Assembly (NCBI GenBank): GCA_036387475.1 | Contig: DASVTR010000026.1 | Location: 1-64,000 of the forward strand | Source: DASVTR01 sp036387475 | GTDB lineage: Bacteria; Acidobacteriota; Blastocatellia; Pyrinomonadales; Pyrinomonadaceae | Length of the DNA stretch: 64,000 nt | Reading direction: 5' to 3' | Shown here: one piece after another, positions 36,378 to 44,630 of the stretch | How positions within the stretch are numbered: position 1 is the stretch's first letter | How the letters are laid out: each line of letters begins with the position of its first letter | The notes under the pieces: model-generated | Databases searched by the model: none | Seen by the model: only the letters and a program-made list of their open reading frames with translations | What the model was told of the DNA's origin: nothing | Made by a program: the position numbers and the translations under genes

Positions 36378-37118
36378 TTAAAGATAAAAGAGGCTGAGAC
36401 GCGGCAAATCGTATTCGTCGCGCAGGCGTTTGAGCAGCAGGTTATCAAACGTCTGCTCGTAAGTGCCGCGATCCATACGACTCCTGTAGGGCTGCAAAGA
36501 GGCTTCGGTGGCCGTGCGCGCCGCCGCCATCTCCTCGGCCTTAACGTTTGAGCACAACGCCTCGTTGAGCATCTTTTCCAGATTCGTCAGCGAGGTTTCA
36601 AGCTGTTCGGCCTGCGGGCGACGGGCCTCTGCGAAATCCTTTTCGAGTCTTTCCAGATGCGCGGCGGCGCGCGTCAGCGCCTCACACAGATTAGCCGGGC
36701 GAGACCTTTTTCTCTGCTCGCAGATTTGCCGTAGCTGCAAGCGCGCGTCATGCAGGTGCTTGATAATATCCGCGCGCGGGAAGGGAAGCCGCGCCTCATC
36801 GTCATCGTCAACGGCCCGGCGCTTCGCTTTGTCGCCGTTTGAGCTTTCTTTCGCGCCAACCTGCGATTCGAGCCATTCAGCGTATTGCGCCTCGACCTCT
36901 TCCTGACAATACAGCAGGGACTTGACGCTGCGCTTTCGCGGCTTCGCCTCGTAAGAATCAAACGAGCGCTCGATGCCGTTTAAAGCTATGTGCAGCGGAA
37001 CGCCTTTCTCTTTCCAGCTTTCAATCAACGCCCAATCGAGCGGACTCAACAACACATGCTTGCCGCGACGGCGCACAAAGGTATCTTCAATCTCTGTGAA
37101 GTAATTAAAGTAGTTCAC
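36378..37118 (-). CDS. conserved-looking cytoplasmic protein of unknown function
   Basis: A 246-residue protein. I chose GTG 37118 because the product then begins VNYFNYFTEIEDTFVRRRGK, a coherent N-terminus; longer forms read through repeat sequence. The first 70 residues are ordered (LLSPLDWALIESWKEKGVPL), suggesting a winged-helix-like DNA-binding element. A charged linker follows, then a long helical, probably coiled-coil part (KHLHDARLQLRQICEQRKRS to the end). I do not recognise the family. It lies between rlmD and coaX on the same strand, probably in their transcript. It may be a DNA-binding or structural protein. Confidence 0.65.
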   Translation of the reverse strand: MNYFNYFTEIEDTFVRRRGKHVLLSPLDWALIESWKEKGVPLHIALNGIERSFDSYEAKPRKRSVKSLLYCQEEVEAQYAEWLESQVGAKESSNGDKAKRRAVDDDDEARLPFPRADIIKHLHDARLQLRQICEQRKRSRPANLCEALTRAAAHLERLEKDFAEARRPQAEQLETSLTNLEKMLNEALCSNVKAEEMAAARTATEASLQPYRSRMDRGTYEQTFDNLLLKRLRDEYDLPRLSLFYL

Positions 37119-37134
37119 AACAGTTTTCAGTTTT

Positions 37135-37190
37135 CGGTTTTCAGTTTTCAGTAAAAGCATTCGGTTGATTTTGCTGAAAACTGAAAACCG
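37135..37190. repeat. palindromic element after the coaX stop codon
   Basis: Arms CGGTTTTCAGTTTTCAG (37135-37151) and CTGAAAACTGAAAACCG (37174-37190) are exact reverse complements. The element abuts the coaX stop codon (37192-37194) and shares words with the element at 41795-41870. Confidence 0.7.
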
Positions 37191-37191
37191 A

Positions 37192-37959
37192 TTACTGTTT
37201 ACTTTTCTCGTACACCAGCCGCAAGCCTTCGAGCGTGAGCGTGTCGTCAACGACCTCAATCAATTCCGCGCCCGGCGCGATTAAAGATGCGAGGCCGCCC
37301 GTTGCGACGACGCGTGTCTCTGCGCCCAACTCTTCGCGCATACGGCGCAGGATGCCGTCAACCAATCCGGCGTAGCCGTAATACATGCCGGACTGAATCG
37401 CCGTGACGGTGGATGAGCCGATGACGCTGCGAGGGCGCTTGATCTCGACTCTGGGCAAACGGGCCGCGCGCTCGAACAGCGCTTCAAAGGAGATGTTGAT
37501 GCCCGGCGTGATGACGCCGCCGAGATAACGCTTCTCCGCGTCAATCGCATTGAAGGTCGTCGCCGTCCCGAAATCAACGACGATGCACGGCGCTCCGTAC
37601 TTATGCACGGCGGCGACCGCATCGACAATCCGGTCAGCGCCGACATCAGACGGCGGCTCGTAGAGAATCTCAAGCCCAGTGTCAATCGTATTGTCTATAA
37701 AGAGCGGCGTGTGATTGAAGTATTCTTCCGCCATCTTCTTCAAGGTGAAGTTGAGCGGCGGAACGACGGACGCGATAGCAACAGCCGTGATCGCCTTAAA
37801 GTCAATCTCAGCCAGAGCGAAGAGATTGCGCGCGTGTACTCCATACTCGTCTACTGTGCGCGCCCGCGCGGTCGTCAAGCGCCAGTGCTTGACCAATTCC
37901 GCGCCGCTGTAAACGCCGAGCGAAGTGTTGGTATTGCCGACATCGATGACTAATAACAT
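37192..37959 (-). CDS. coaX: type III pantothenate kinase
   Basis: A 255-residue protein with CoaX signatures: MLLVIDVGNTNTSLGVY (phosphate-binding DVGNTN), PPSDVGADRIVDAVAA, VDFGTATTFNAID and YLGGVITPGINISFEALFER. CoaX phosphorylates pantothenate, the first step of coenzyme A synthesis, and belongs to the acetate/sugar kinase/Hsp70 fold group. Its length is normal. birA lies just upstream on the same strand, a common neighbour. Confidence 0.95.
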   Translation of the reverse strand: MLLVIDVGNTNTSLGVYSGAELVKHWRLTTARARTVDEYGVHARNLFALAEIDFKAITAVAIASVVPPLNFTLKKMAEEYFNHTPLFIDNTIDTGLEILYEPPSDVGADRIVDAVAAVHKYGAPCIVVDFGTATTFNAIDAEKRYLGGVITPGINISFEALFERAARLPRVEIKRPRSVIGSSTVTAIQSGMYYGYAGLVDGILRRMREELGAETRVVATGGLASLIAPGAELIEVVDDTLTLEGLRLVYEKSKQ

Positions 37960-37978
37960 AGCTTGAGCTTATCTTTTA

Positions 37979-38743
37979 TCAGTCGAATGAATTATGAGCG
38001 GGCCTGAGCGCTAAGACATCTCCGGCGCGTATGATTTTCATTTCTCCCGCCTCAGTTTCTACACGTAAAGCGCCGTCTGGTTCAAGCCCGCGTGTTATGC
38101 CCTCTATGCTTTCGGCGTCGAGCGTGACGCGCACACGCTTATCGTGAGCGTAAGAGGAGCGCACAACCCACTCTTTAATTGTCTGCTCTGCACCGCCCGG
38201 CTCTTGCAGTGTTTGGTAGCGGCGCGAGATGGCTCGCGTCAGCGATTGCAGTAACTGTTCGATGTCAGGCACAAACCCTGTCAAGGTTTCGACGGCGGTG
38301 GCAGTCTCTCGCAACTCCGATGGCAAGGCGCTCTCTTTCAAATTGAGGCCGATGCCGACAATGCAGGCGCGGCCCACGCTGGTCTCAATCGCTTCGGCGA
38401 GAATGCCGCAAACTTTACGCCCCCCGGCCTCAATATCGTTCGGCCACTTGATGTCAACACTGAGCGCGCAGGCATCGGCGAGGGCGTCCGAGACGGCGAG
38501 GGCGGACATCAGCGTCAGCAGCGGCCAGTGATTCATGTCTAGGCGTGGGCGCAACACGATACTGAAGTAGAGACCTGCATCCGGCGGAGAAACCCAGATG
38601 CGCTGCTGCCGCCCGCGACCGCTGGTCTGCTCGCGCGCGACAACGCACAAGCCCTCAGCCGCGCCACTTGCCGCCTGCCGCGCAGCTTCCGTGTTGGTCG
38701 AAGGCAACGAGTCGAAGCGTAGAATGACGGGACGCAGAAGCAT
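37979..38743 (-). CDS. birA: biotin-[acetyl-CoA-carboxylase] ligase
   Basis: A 254-residue protein; the start at ATG 38743 gives the normal catalytic length. In-frame upstream codons would add more than 100 residues reading through a terminator and a probable structured RNA, so I reject them. Catalytic-domain motifs are visible: SLPSTNTEA, EQTSGRGRQQRIW (biotinoyl-AMP loop), DIKWPNDIEAGGRKVCGILAE and IVGIGLNLK, plus the C-terminal SH3-like part (ITRGLEPDGALRVETEAGEM). It lacks the N-terminal helix-turn-helix of E. coli BirA, so it is probably a ligase only. It attaches biotin to carboxylase carrier proteins. The gap to coaX is 19 bp. Confidence 0.93.
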   Translation of the reverse strand: MLLRPVILRFDSLPSTNTEAARQAASGAAEGLCVVAREQTSGRGRQQRIWVSPPDAGLYFSIVLRPRLDMNHWPLLTLMSALAVSDALADACALSVDIKWPNDIEAGGRKVCGILAEAIETSVGRACIVGIGLNLKESALPSELRETATAVETLTGFVPDIEQLLQSLTRAISRRYQTLQEPGGAEQTIKEWVVRSSYAHDKRVRVTLDAESIEGITRGLEPDGALRVETEAGEMKIIRAGDVLALRPAHNSFD

Positions 38744-38774
38744 TGAAGCGGATGATGACAGGCGAAATAATTCG

Positions 38775-39293
38775 AGATAAAAAGAGAATTGCGCTGCTGC
38801 CAACGAGTGGCAACAGCGCAATCCTGTTAGCTCCTGGAAACCACCGAAGCGATTTCCGTGAACCCCGGCAACTGCTGCATGTACACGCGAGCGGCTGCCT
38901 AATTTGTATCCCGAAGCATGTCCGGCGGTCGGCTCATCTTCGGTCGGCACCAACTTGCTTTCGCAAATCCTGCGTTTCCGAAAAAACGCGTGCCGTTTGG
39001 TTTTTGTTGTGGTGGCTTTTCCTCCACCGCCGGTTACGTCTCCGGCAACGAGGCTCAACCGAAGTTGAGCGACTGTGCTACTACAAGGCGGATCAATTCC
39101 TCGTAGCGCGACCCGTTTTTATCCGGGCGCTTTCGGAAAGTCCCGAAGGACTTTCACCAGCAAGCCTTTCGGCTTCAACGTGGGGCGTCAATAGCAACTT
39201 CAGTCCGCCTGCCGTTGCCCTCAAATCGGCGCGTCACCGCACCATTTGCCGATCCCCTCGCTGGTCACGCCTCCCTTGAGAAGCGCGACAGGG
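38775..39293 (-). ncRNA. probable structured RNA of about 0.5 kb with its own promoter and terminator
   Basis: A consensus promoter at 39299-39327 would start a transcript near 39292, and a strong terminator ends it near 38776. The expected RNA ends pair with each other: CCTGT (39292-39288) with ACAGG (38827-38823), and GCTTCT (39284-39279) with AGGAGC (38835-38830). Internally there are stable hairpins with UUCG- or GAAA-type loops, for example GCCGAAAGGC, GAAAGTCC-TTCG-GGACTTTC and CTCAAC-TTCG-GTTGAG. No protein frame has a ribosome-binding site. Conserved tmRNA, RNase P or SRP RNA motifs were not found. It could be a stand-alone RNA or a long leader attenuating birA-coaX. Confidence 0.6.
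38788..38822 (-). terminator. Rho-independent terminator at the end of the structured RNA
   Basis: Fifteen-base arms (ATTGCGCTGTTGCCA with TGGCAGCAGCGCAAT, one G-U pair) around a five-base loop, followed on the minus strand by TCTCTTTTTATC. It ends 45 bases before the birA start codon. Confidence 0.88.
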
Positions 39294-39298
39294 AGAGG

Positions 39299-39327
39299 GT
39301 TATACGCTTATCCAAACGGGCTGTCAA
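39299..39327 (-). promoter_or_regulatory. sigma-70-type promoter of the structured RNA
   Basis: On the minus strand TTGACA (39327-39322), a 17-base spacer and TATAAC (39304-39299). This is one of the two best promoters in the window. Confidence 0.8.
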
Positions 39328-39329
39328 CA

Positions 39330-39686
39330 CCTATTTTTACGAACCGTTGCCCGAAAGTATGCCTGTGGAAAATTCTGTGGAAATTATTGGATAGTGAAGT
39401 GAAACTTTGCTCCGAGATTGCTACACACAAGAGCGCTTTGCTGCCTTTGTGTGCAATCGAAAAAAAATTTAGAAGCACTCCACGCGCGCCACACTAAACA
39501 ACATGAATAACAAAAAATAATTTTGTGCTGTGCACGTCTAACGCGCGTGGAGCGTCTCTTTTCTAAGCGTCTTTATCTTTCGCTCGCGATGAAAAGAGTT
39601 TGAAGAGTGTGATACGCTCTCGGCTTCGTCGGCAAGAAAGCGAACCTTGAAGATTTTCCAGACCGCAGCGGCAAGTCTCGAAAAAG
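39330..39686. other. intergenic region before modB with dyad sequences
   Basis: About 355 bp. It contains the inverted pair CTCCACGCGCG (39478-39488) and CGCGCGTGGAG (39542-39552), 53 bp apart, and a CACACAA/TTGTGTG hairpin near 39424-39453. The dyads may be regulator sites. No gene or remnant of modA is visible. Confidence 0.45.
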
Positions 39687-40358
39687 ATGAATGGAAGCGG
39701 CATTGACTGGTTTCCCGTCAAGCTCTCATTTATGGTGGCGAGCGCTGCGACGATTATCGCGCTCGTCGCGGGCGCAAGCCTCGCCTGGCTGCTGGCCCGC
39801 AGGCGTTTCTACGGTCGTGACCTGCTGGATGCGATTATCACGCTGCCGCTTGTTTTGCCGCCGACGGTTTTGGGCTACTACCTGCTCGTCCTGCTTGGCA
39901 CACGTTCGGGTGTCGGCGGATTTCTTTACAACCGGTTCGGCATTCGCCTGACTTTTACTGTGACGGCTGCCGTGATTGCGGCGACGATTCACGCGCTGCC
40001 GCTGGTCACGAAAAGCCTGCGCGCCGTCTTCGAGAGCATTGACCCGGAACTAGAGGCCGCCGCGCGCACGCTCGGCCTGAACAACTGGCGCATCTTTTTT
40101 CGCGTCACGCTGCCGCTCTCGTCGCGCGGCGTGCTGGCGGCCACGGCGCTCGCCTTCGCACGCGCTCTCGGTGATTTCGGCATCACGATCATGATCGCCG
40201 GAAACATTCCCGGCAAGACGCAGACCGCCTCGGTCGCCATCTACGACGCCGTACAGGCCGGGCGCGATAACTATGCGCTGACGCTCGCCGTCATCGTCTC
40301 GGCCATCGCCGTCGCCATGCTCTACTTCATCAATCGCTTCAGCCGTCTACGTCTCTAA
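39687..40358 (+). CDS. modB: molybdate ABC transporter permease
   Basis: A 223-residue protein with about five transmembrane helices and the ModB EAA loop: ELEAAARTLGLNNWRIFFRV, then LPLSSRGVLAATALAFARAL and GDFGITIMIAGNIPGKTQTA. It would form the membrane channel for molybdate (or tungstate) import with ModA and ModC. Neither modA nor modC is next to it, so its partners must be elsewhere or it is an orphan. The start has only a weak ribosome-binding site. A long hairpin follows the stop codon. Confidence 0.9.
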   Translation: MNGSGIDWFPVKLSFMVASAATIIALVAGASLAWLLARRRFYGRDLLDAIITLPLVLPPTVLGYYLLVLLGTRSGVGGFLYNRFGIRLTFTVTAAVIAATIHALPLVTKSLRAVFESIDPELEAAARTLGLNNWRIFFRVTLPLSSRGVLAATALAFARALGDFGITIMIAGNIPGKTQTASVAIYDAVQAGRDNYALTLAVIVSAIAVAMLYFINRFSRLRL

Positions 40359-40391
40359 CGCGACGGAAGAGATGAAAACAGTTTCGCGCAA

Positions 40392-40474
40392 AGGCGCAAA
40401 GAAGAGAAAAACCAAAGCTCGCAAAGAAGCAGTTCAACACTTTGCGAGCTTCTGTCTTTTAGTTCTTTGCGCCT
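40392..40474. terminator. long two-part hairpin between convergent genes
   Basis: Outer arms AGGCGCAAAG (40392-40401) and CTTTGCGCCT (40465-40474) and inner arms AAGCTCGCAAAG (40415-40426) and CTTTGCGAGCTT (40440-40451) are exact complements. It probably ends transcription of modB and of the DUF1501 gene. Confidence 0.65.
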
Positions 40475-40520
40475 CCAGCGTGAAATGTCTTCTTGTCCGA
40501 TAAGCTAACCCTTGCGTTCT

Positions 40521-41780
40521 TTAGAGCACTCCGCGAAACTTCGTCGCCGCATATCCGGGGAAAACTCTGGCGATGTTCGGCGTGCCCAGATGTTTGACGG
40601 CCATCTCGCCGAAGACATCGCGGAAGTCCGTCGTCAGCGCGAGGTCGCGGCCTTCGTACAACTGGCTGCTCTTGAGGCCCGGCCAATCGCCGTAAATCTT
40701 CCCGCCGCGCACACTATTGCCGATGACGAACATGGCGTTGGCGTGGCCGTGGTCAGTTCCGCGATTGCCGTTCTCGCGCGCGGTGCGGCCAAACTCCGAC
40801 ATCGTCAAGATAACTACGTCGTCCATTCGCTGGCCCAAGTCTGTGACGAGCGCTGCGATACCAGCGCCGAACTCTTGCAGGCGGAGCGCGAGTTGGCCGC
40901 GAGCGCCGCCTTCGTTAACGTGTGTGTCCCAGCCGCCGGATTCCGTGAAGGCGACTTCGAGGCCCACATTCGCCTTGATGAGTTGTGCGATTTGTAGGAG
41001 CGACTGCCCGTACGCGCCGCGCGGATACTGCGCGCCGTTCTCCGGCTTATACTGCGCCGGGTTGACCTGCTTCAAAAAGTTGACTGCCTCGAAAGTCTCT
41101 CGGCCCGTGCCGCGCAGCACGTCGTCCACGCCTTGATTGTAGATAGACTCGAAGCCGCCCTGCACGCTTTGCGAAGACTGCCCTGCGCGAATCGAAAAGT
41201 CCGCGAGATTGGTAATGGCGAGAGCGCTCGCCTTGCCCTGCAACGTGCGCGGCATGCTCTTGGTCATCGAGACGGCGCGAAACGGTGAAGCCTGTGCCTG
41301 AGTGTTGCTCTGCAAATAGCGATTGAGCCAGCCGTCGGGCGTTGACTTCACATCGGGCGTGCCGGATTCCATGTAGTCCTGCGCGTCGAAGTGCGAACGC
41401 GTGTTGGCGGGCGAGCCGACGGCTTCGATAATCGCCAGGCGCTGTGCATCCCACAAAGGCTTAAAATTCTTGAGCGACGGGTGCAGACCGAAGAAGCCGT
41501 CGAGGTCTATCGCCGCTTCTGCGTTGCTGCCTTGCGGGCGGGCGACGGCGATTGAAGGGCGCAGCGCGTAATAATCCTTTTCGCCGTAGGGCACGACCAT
41601 GTTGAGGCCGTCCACCGCCCCGCGCTGAAAAATAGTAATCAAAGTCTTGCGCCGCCCGCCCACGCGCGCACCTGCGGCCAGCGCCGCCCGCTGCAAGAAT
41701 GACGGCGCAACGCCCATCACACCCAAACTCGCCAGAGCGATGCCGCCCGACTTAAGAAAGAATCTGCGATTGATACTCAT
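40521..41780 (-). CDS. DUF1501-family Tat-exported protein
   Basis: A 419-residue protein. The N-terminus has a twin-arginine signal (NRRFFLKSGGIALASLGV) with an Ala-rich cleavage region. The mature part shows the DUF1501 (alkaline phosphatase-superfamily-like) pattern: TLITIFQRGAVDGLNMVVPY, RSHFDAQDYMESGTPD, MDDVVILTMSEFGRTARENG and NRGTDHGHANAMFVIGN. Proteins of this family are exported, probably metal-binding, and of unknown role; they commonly pair with DUF1800 proteins. The DUF1800 gene lies 83 bp upstream on the same strand, so the pair is likely one transcript. Confidence 0.88.
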   Translation of the reverse strand: MSINRRFFLKSGGIALASLGVMGVAPSFLQRAALAAGARVGGRRKTLITIFQRGAVDGLNMVVPYGEKDYYALRPSIAVARPQGSNAEAAIDLDGFFGLHPSLKNFKPLWDAQRLAIIEAVGSPANTRSHFDAQDYMESGTPDVKSTPDGWLNRYLQSNTQAQASPFRAVSMTKSMPRTLQGKASALAITNLADFSIRAGQSSQSVQGGFESIYNQGVDDVLRGTGRETFEAVNFLKQVNPAQYKPENGAQYPRGAYGQSLLQIAQLIKANVGLEVAFTESGGWDTHVNEGGARGQLALRLQEFGAGIAALVTDLGQRMDDVVILTMSEFGRTARENGNRGTDHGHANAMFVIGNSVRGGKIYGDWPGLKSSQLYEGRDLALTTDFRDVFGEMAVKHLGTPNIARVFPGYAATKFRGVL

Positions 41781-41794
41781 TGCTTTAACTTTCT

Positions 41795-41870
41795 TTCAGT
41801 TTTCAGTTAAAAGAAAAAGCCATTGTCTTAGCTGAAAACTGAAAACCGAAAACCGAAAACTGATTACTGC
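41795..41870. repeat. palindromic element after the DUF1800 stop codon
   Basis: Arms TTCAGTTTTCAG (41795-41806) and CTGAAAACTGAA (41832-41843), extended by repeated GAAAACC units. It covers the DUF1800 stop codon, and the shared run CTGAAAACTGAAAACC and GATTACTG also occur at 37174-37197. Confidence 0.7.
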
Positions 41871-44011
41871 CTTTGAAACTCCGGCGAGCCTAAGATGAGG
41901 CCGACGACTTTGACGACTTCCGGATGGCTGACGATGCTCAGGTCTGTTTGCGCCATTTGCCGCTGGCGGCGACGGCCTACGCCTCCGCGCTGTCCAGCAT
42001 CCATAGCATTCATCTTATCAGCGCTCGTGCTCATCCCGACGTTGGATGAAGAAGGTGCTGTTAGGGCCGCGTCGAGTTGTTTGAGAAGAGTTTGTTTAGT
42101 CTGCGCTGATACGTCTCCCTGCACGATGATGCCGAGGAAGCGTTCCATGACGCGCGCTTTATCAATCGCGCTGCCGTTTGTCGCGTCAGGCAGGAAACGT
42201 TCGAGGTTAACGCGCGTGCCGGGGATACGATTGCTGGCGAGCGCGAGGCCGAAGTTGAGACGTTCGAGCAGCGCGCCGGTATTGACCCAGTTTTCCGCAA
42301 CGTCCGGGTAGCCGGTCGGCGCTTGAAAGCCGTAGAGCGGCTCGCCCATACGCGCAATCCACTGATGAACAGCGGGCGCTCCAGTAGTCTCACCGCCGAG
42401 TGTGCGGATGGAGCTAACAACCAACTCGAACGGCGTCTTAATCTTCGCGCGATAGCTCGCTGGCGAGTTAAACTCCGGCGCGCTGAAGAGGGCGCGCAAG
42501 GTCTCGCGTATGTCGCCGCCGCTCTTGGTAAAGGCTGCGCTGGTGCGTTCGACGAGCGCGGGCGTCGGATTGTCCATGACGAAGCGGCGCGCGAGCTTGG
42601 TGGCGATAAACTTCGCTGTCGAAGGATGCCGCGCGAGAATCTCCAAGACCATCAATCCATCCCGAATGCCGCCGCCCGCCGGAATCTTGTGGCCGAGGAC
42701 TGTCTTCTCGCCGTCGTCGTGCAGGCGCGGGTTAAAGAAGAACTGGCCTGCACGCTCGCTTGCGCCGTCGAGCGCGGCTGTCCTGAAGGCGCGCGGGTTT
42801 GAGATAGTCCAGCCCGTAAAGCAGCGCGCGACCTCCTGCACGTCCTTCTGCGTATAGCCGCCGTCAACGCCGAGCGTGTGCAACTCCATCAACTCGCGCG
42901 CGTAGTTTTCGTTGATGCCGCGCTTCATACGCTTTGGTTGAGCCTGCGGCTTCGGTGTCTCTTCCTGTTGGCCCATGTTCGCGTCCGGCGCGCGACGATT
43001 ATTAGCGCGGCGTCGGAACATACGATCAAAAAGCCACATGTCTCGTTTGAGGCCGCGCTCGATGCCGCCCGTGCGGTTGTTGCCGGAAGCGTTCGGGCTG
43101 ACGCTCTGAAAATTGTCTAAGTAAAAGAGCATCGCCGGACTCTGCGCGGTCGCTACCAAAAGGTCTTGGAACTTGCCTAAGGTGTTCGGGCGAATCGTGT
43201 CGCGGTCGTAAGCGACGAGCAGCCACCTGTCTGCGCCCTTGCCCATGAAGACGTTGAAGTGGTTGGCCCAGAAATCAACGAGGACTTCCTGCAACTGCCG
43301 CTCGCTGTAGACGGCGCGCAAAATACGCGAGGCTTGCAACTCCGCTATGAGCCGTTGCGGTTGTTGCAGATTATTCTTGAGGTAGTAATCACGCACGGCG
43401 CGACGATAAGCTTTATTGTTCTTTCCGTTCTCAGCGTTATTCTTCTCACCCGCCGCGTCTTTTCCCGCCGCCGTCTCTTCGTCGGTCATCGTCATCGCTT
43501 TACCATCAACAGGCGCTTTGCCGTCGCCAGCTTTCAACGCATCATCCGCATCGTTTGCGGCGTTGCCTTGCTTGCGCGCATCCCTCGCGGCTGCCAACTC
43601 CGGCGGCAACTCTCCGCGCCGTTCCATCCTTCGCAGCAGCGCACCCGGCGGCGGATACCGTGCGAAGATTTCCGTCGTCGTCATCTTCAAAGCGGGCAGG
43701 TGCGACACCTTCGCTTCCGCCAGCGCGTCCGCGATGCTTTCGGGATGAAGCTGCTGCCTGATGTAATTATCAAGGCCCATCGCCCGCACGCGCTCGACAT
43801 CGCCCGGACGCGCACCGAAGCCGAGCCTATTGAGCACATGCAGGATGCGCTGCTCCTCGCTCAAGCGTGTGGCCTGCACAGACTGTTGCCGCTGCGCGTT
43901 TGCGCTCAACGCGAACATCTGCGCGACGAGCGTTAAGATAGAAACAAGCGCCACGACGCGACGAGCGCCGCCCGCAGACAATTTGCCCGAACTCTTGATA
44001 AAAATATTCAT
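41864..44011 (-). CDS. DUF1800-family secreted protein
   Basis: A 715-residue protein. I chose ATG 44011, which places the signal peptide (KLSAGGARRVVALVSILTLV region) at the N-terminus. The DUF1800 pattern is visible: RILHVLNRLGFGARPGDVER, MGLDNYIRQQLHPESI, LVDFWANHFNVFMGKGADRW, NENYARELMELHTLGVDGGY and QEVARCFTGWTI. These proteins are exported and of unknown function, usually encoded next to a DUF1501 partner, as here. A 21-bp repeat array lies 160-470 bp upstream of the start. Confidence 0.87.
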   Translation of the reverse strand: MNIFIKSSGKLSAGGARRVVALVSILTLVAQMFALSANAQRQQSVQATRLSEEQRILHVLNRLGFGARPGDVERVRAMGLDNYIRQQLHPESIADALAEAKVSHLPALKMTTTEIFARYPPPGALLRRMERRGELPPELAAARDARKQGNAANDADDALKAGDGKAPVDGKAMTMTDEETAAGKDAAGEKNNAENGKNNKAYRRAVRDYYLKNNLQQPQRLIAELQASRILRAVYSERQLQEVLVDFWANHFNVFMGKGADRWLLVAYDRDTIRPNTLGKFQDLLVATAQSPAMLFYLDNFQSVSPNASGNNRTGGIERGLKRDMWLFDRMFRRRANNRRAPDANMGQQEETPKPQAQPKRMKRGINENYARELMELHTLGVDGGYTQKDVQEVARCFTGWTISNPRAFRTAALDGASERAGQFFFNPRLHDDGEKTVLGHKIPAGGGIRDGLMVLEILARHPSTAKFIATKLARRFVMDNPTPALVERTSAAFTKSGGDIRETLRALFSAPEFNSPASYRAKIKTPFELVVSSIRTLGGETTGAPAVHQWIARMGEPLYGFQAPTGYPDVAENWVNTGALLERLNFGLALASNRIPGTRVNLERFLPDATNGSAIDKARVMERFLGIIVQGDVSAQTKQTLLKQLDAALTAPSSSNVGMSTSADKMNAMDAGQRGGVGRRRQRQMAQTDLSIVSHPEVVKVVGLILGSPEFQRQ

Positions 44012-44169
44012 CTCAACACCGTTTGATAATGAGCCGCCAGCGGCCCGCATTCATGAGGCTTTGAACAGCATCTCTGTCGTCAACAGCTTAGACGTGCGGC
44101 GGAGGGGAAAAGTTGATTTTTTAGACTAAATTGAGCATGGGATAAGGGTTGCGGGCGTGCTGACTGTCC

Positions 44170-44484
44170 GCCCAACGCATGCGGCAGCCGACTTTACACG
44201 CGCCGCCGTCAATTACCCACGCGCCGCGAACGGTTTTGCACGCGCCGCGAACGGTTTTTCCCGTACCGCCGTCGATTTTGCACGTGCCGCACCCGGTTTT
44301 ACGCGTGCCGCCGTCAACTTTACGCGTGTCGCAGTCAACTTTTCACGTGCCGCCGTCAACTTTTCCCATGTCGCCATAGACTTTTCACGTGTCGCCGTAG
44401 ACTTTTCGCATGTCGCGGTCAACTTTTCGCGTGTCGCCGTCCGCTGTGCAGATGTCGCCGTCGGTTGTAAACGTGCGTTTGCGC
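44170..44484. repeat. second tandem array of 21-bp units
   Basis: Units start every 21 bases: 44170, 44191, 44212, 44233, 44254, 44275, 44296, 44317, 44338, 44359, 44380, 44401, 44422, 44443 and 44464. The consensus is close to ACTTTTCACGTGTCGCCGTC. A long open frame crosses it because 21 is a multiple of three (repeat FxRVAVx), but there is no signal for translation. It lies between the M28 peptidase gene end and the DUF1800 gene start. Confidence 0.85.
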
Positions 44485-44630
44485 GTGTTTTTGTTGAAGT
44501 TATGGCTGGAAGAGGCAGAGCGCAGGGTTGGCGGCGTGCGTTCGTGAGGTTTTGCGATGACGGGTGTGCTATTTCAGGTCACTTCGCCTGTCTTTCGCCC
44601 GCCGCGATGGCCTGCGCGGTCGTCAGCCCT

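Noticed and set aside
38744..39058. 105-residue N-terminal extension of BirA
   Set aside because: It reads through a strong terminator and the structured RNA and has no domain character.
38775..39293. tmRNA, RNase P RNA or SRP RNA
   Set aside because: The conserved motifs (tmRNA tag frame and CCA end, RNase P GAGGAAAGTCC, SRP GGAAGGAAGCAG) are absent.
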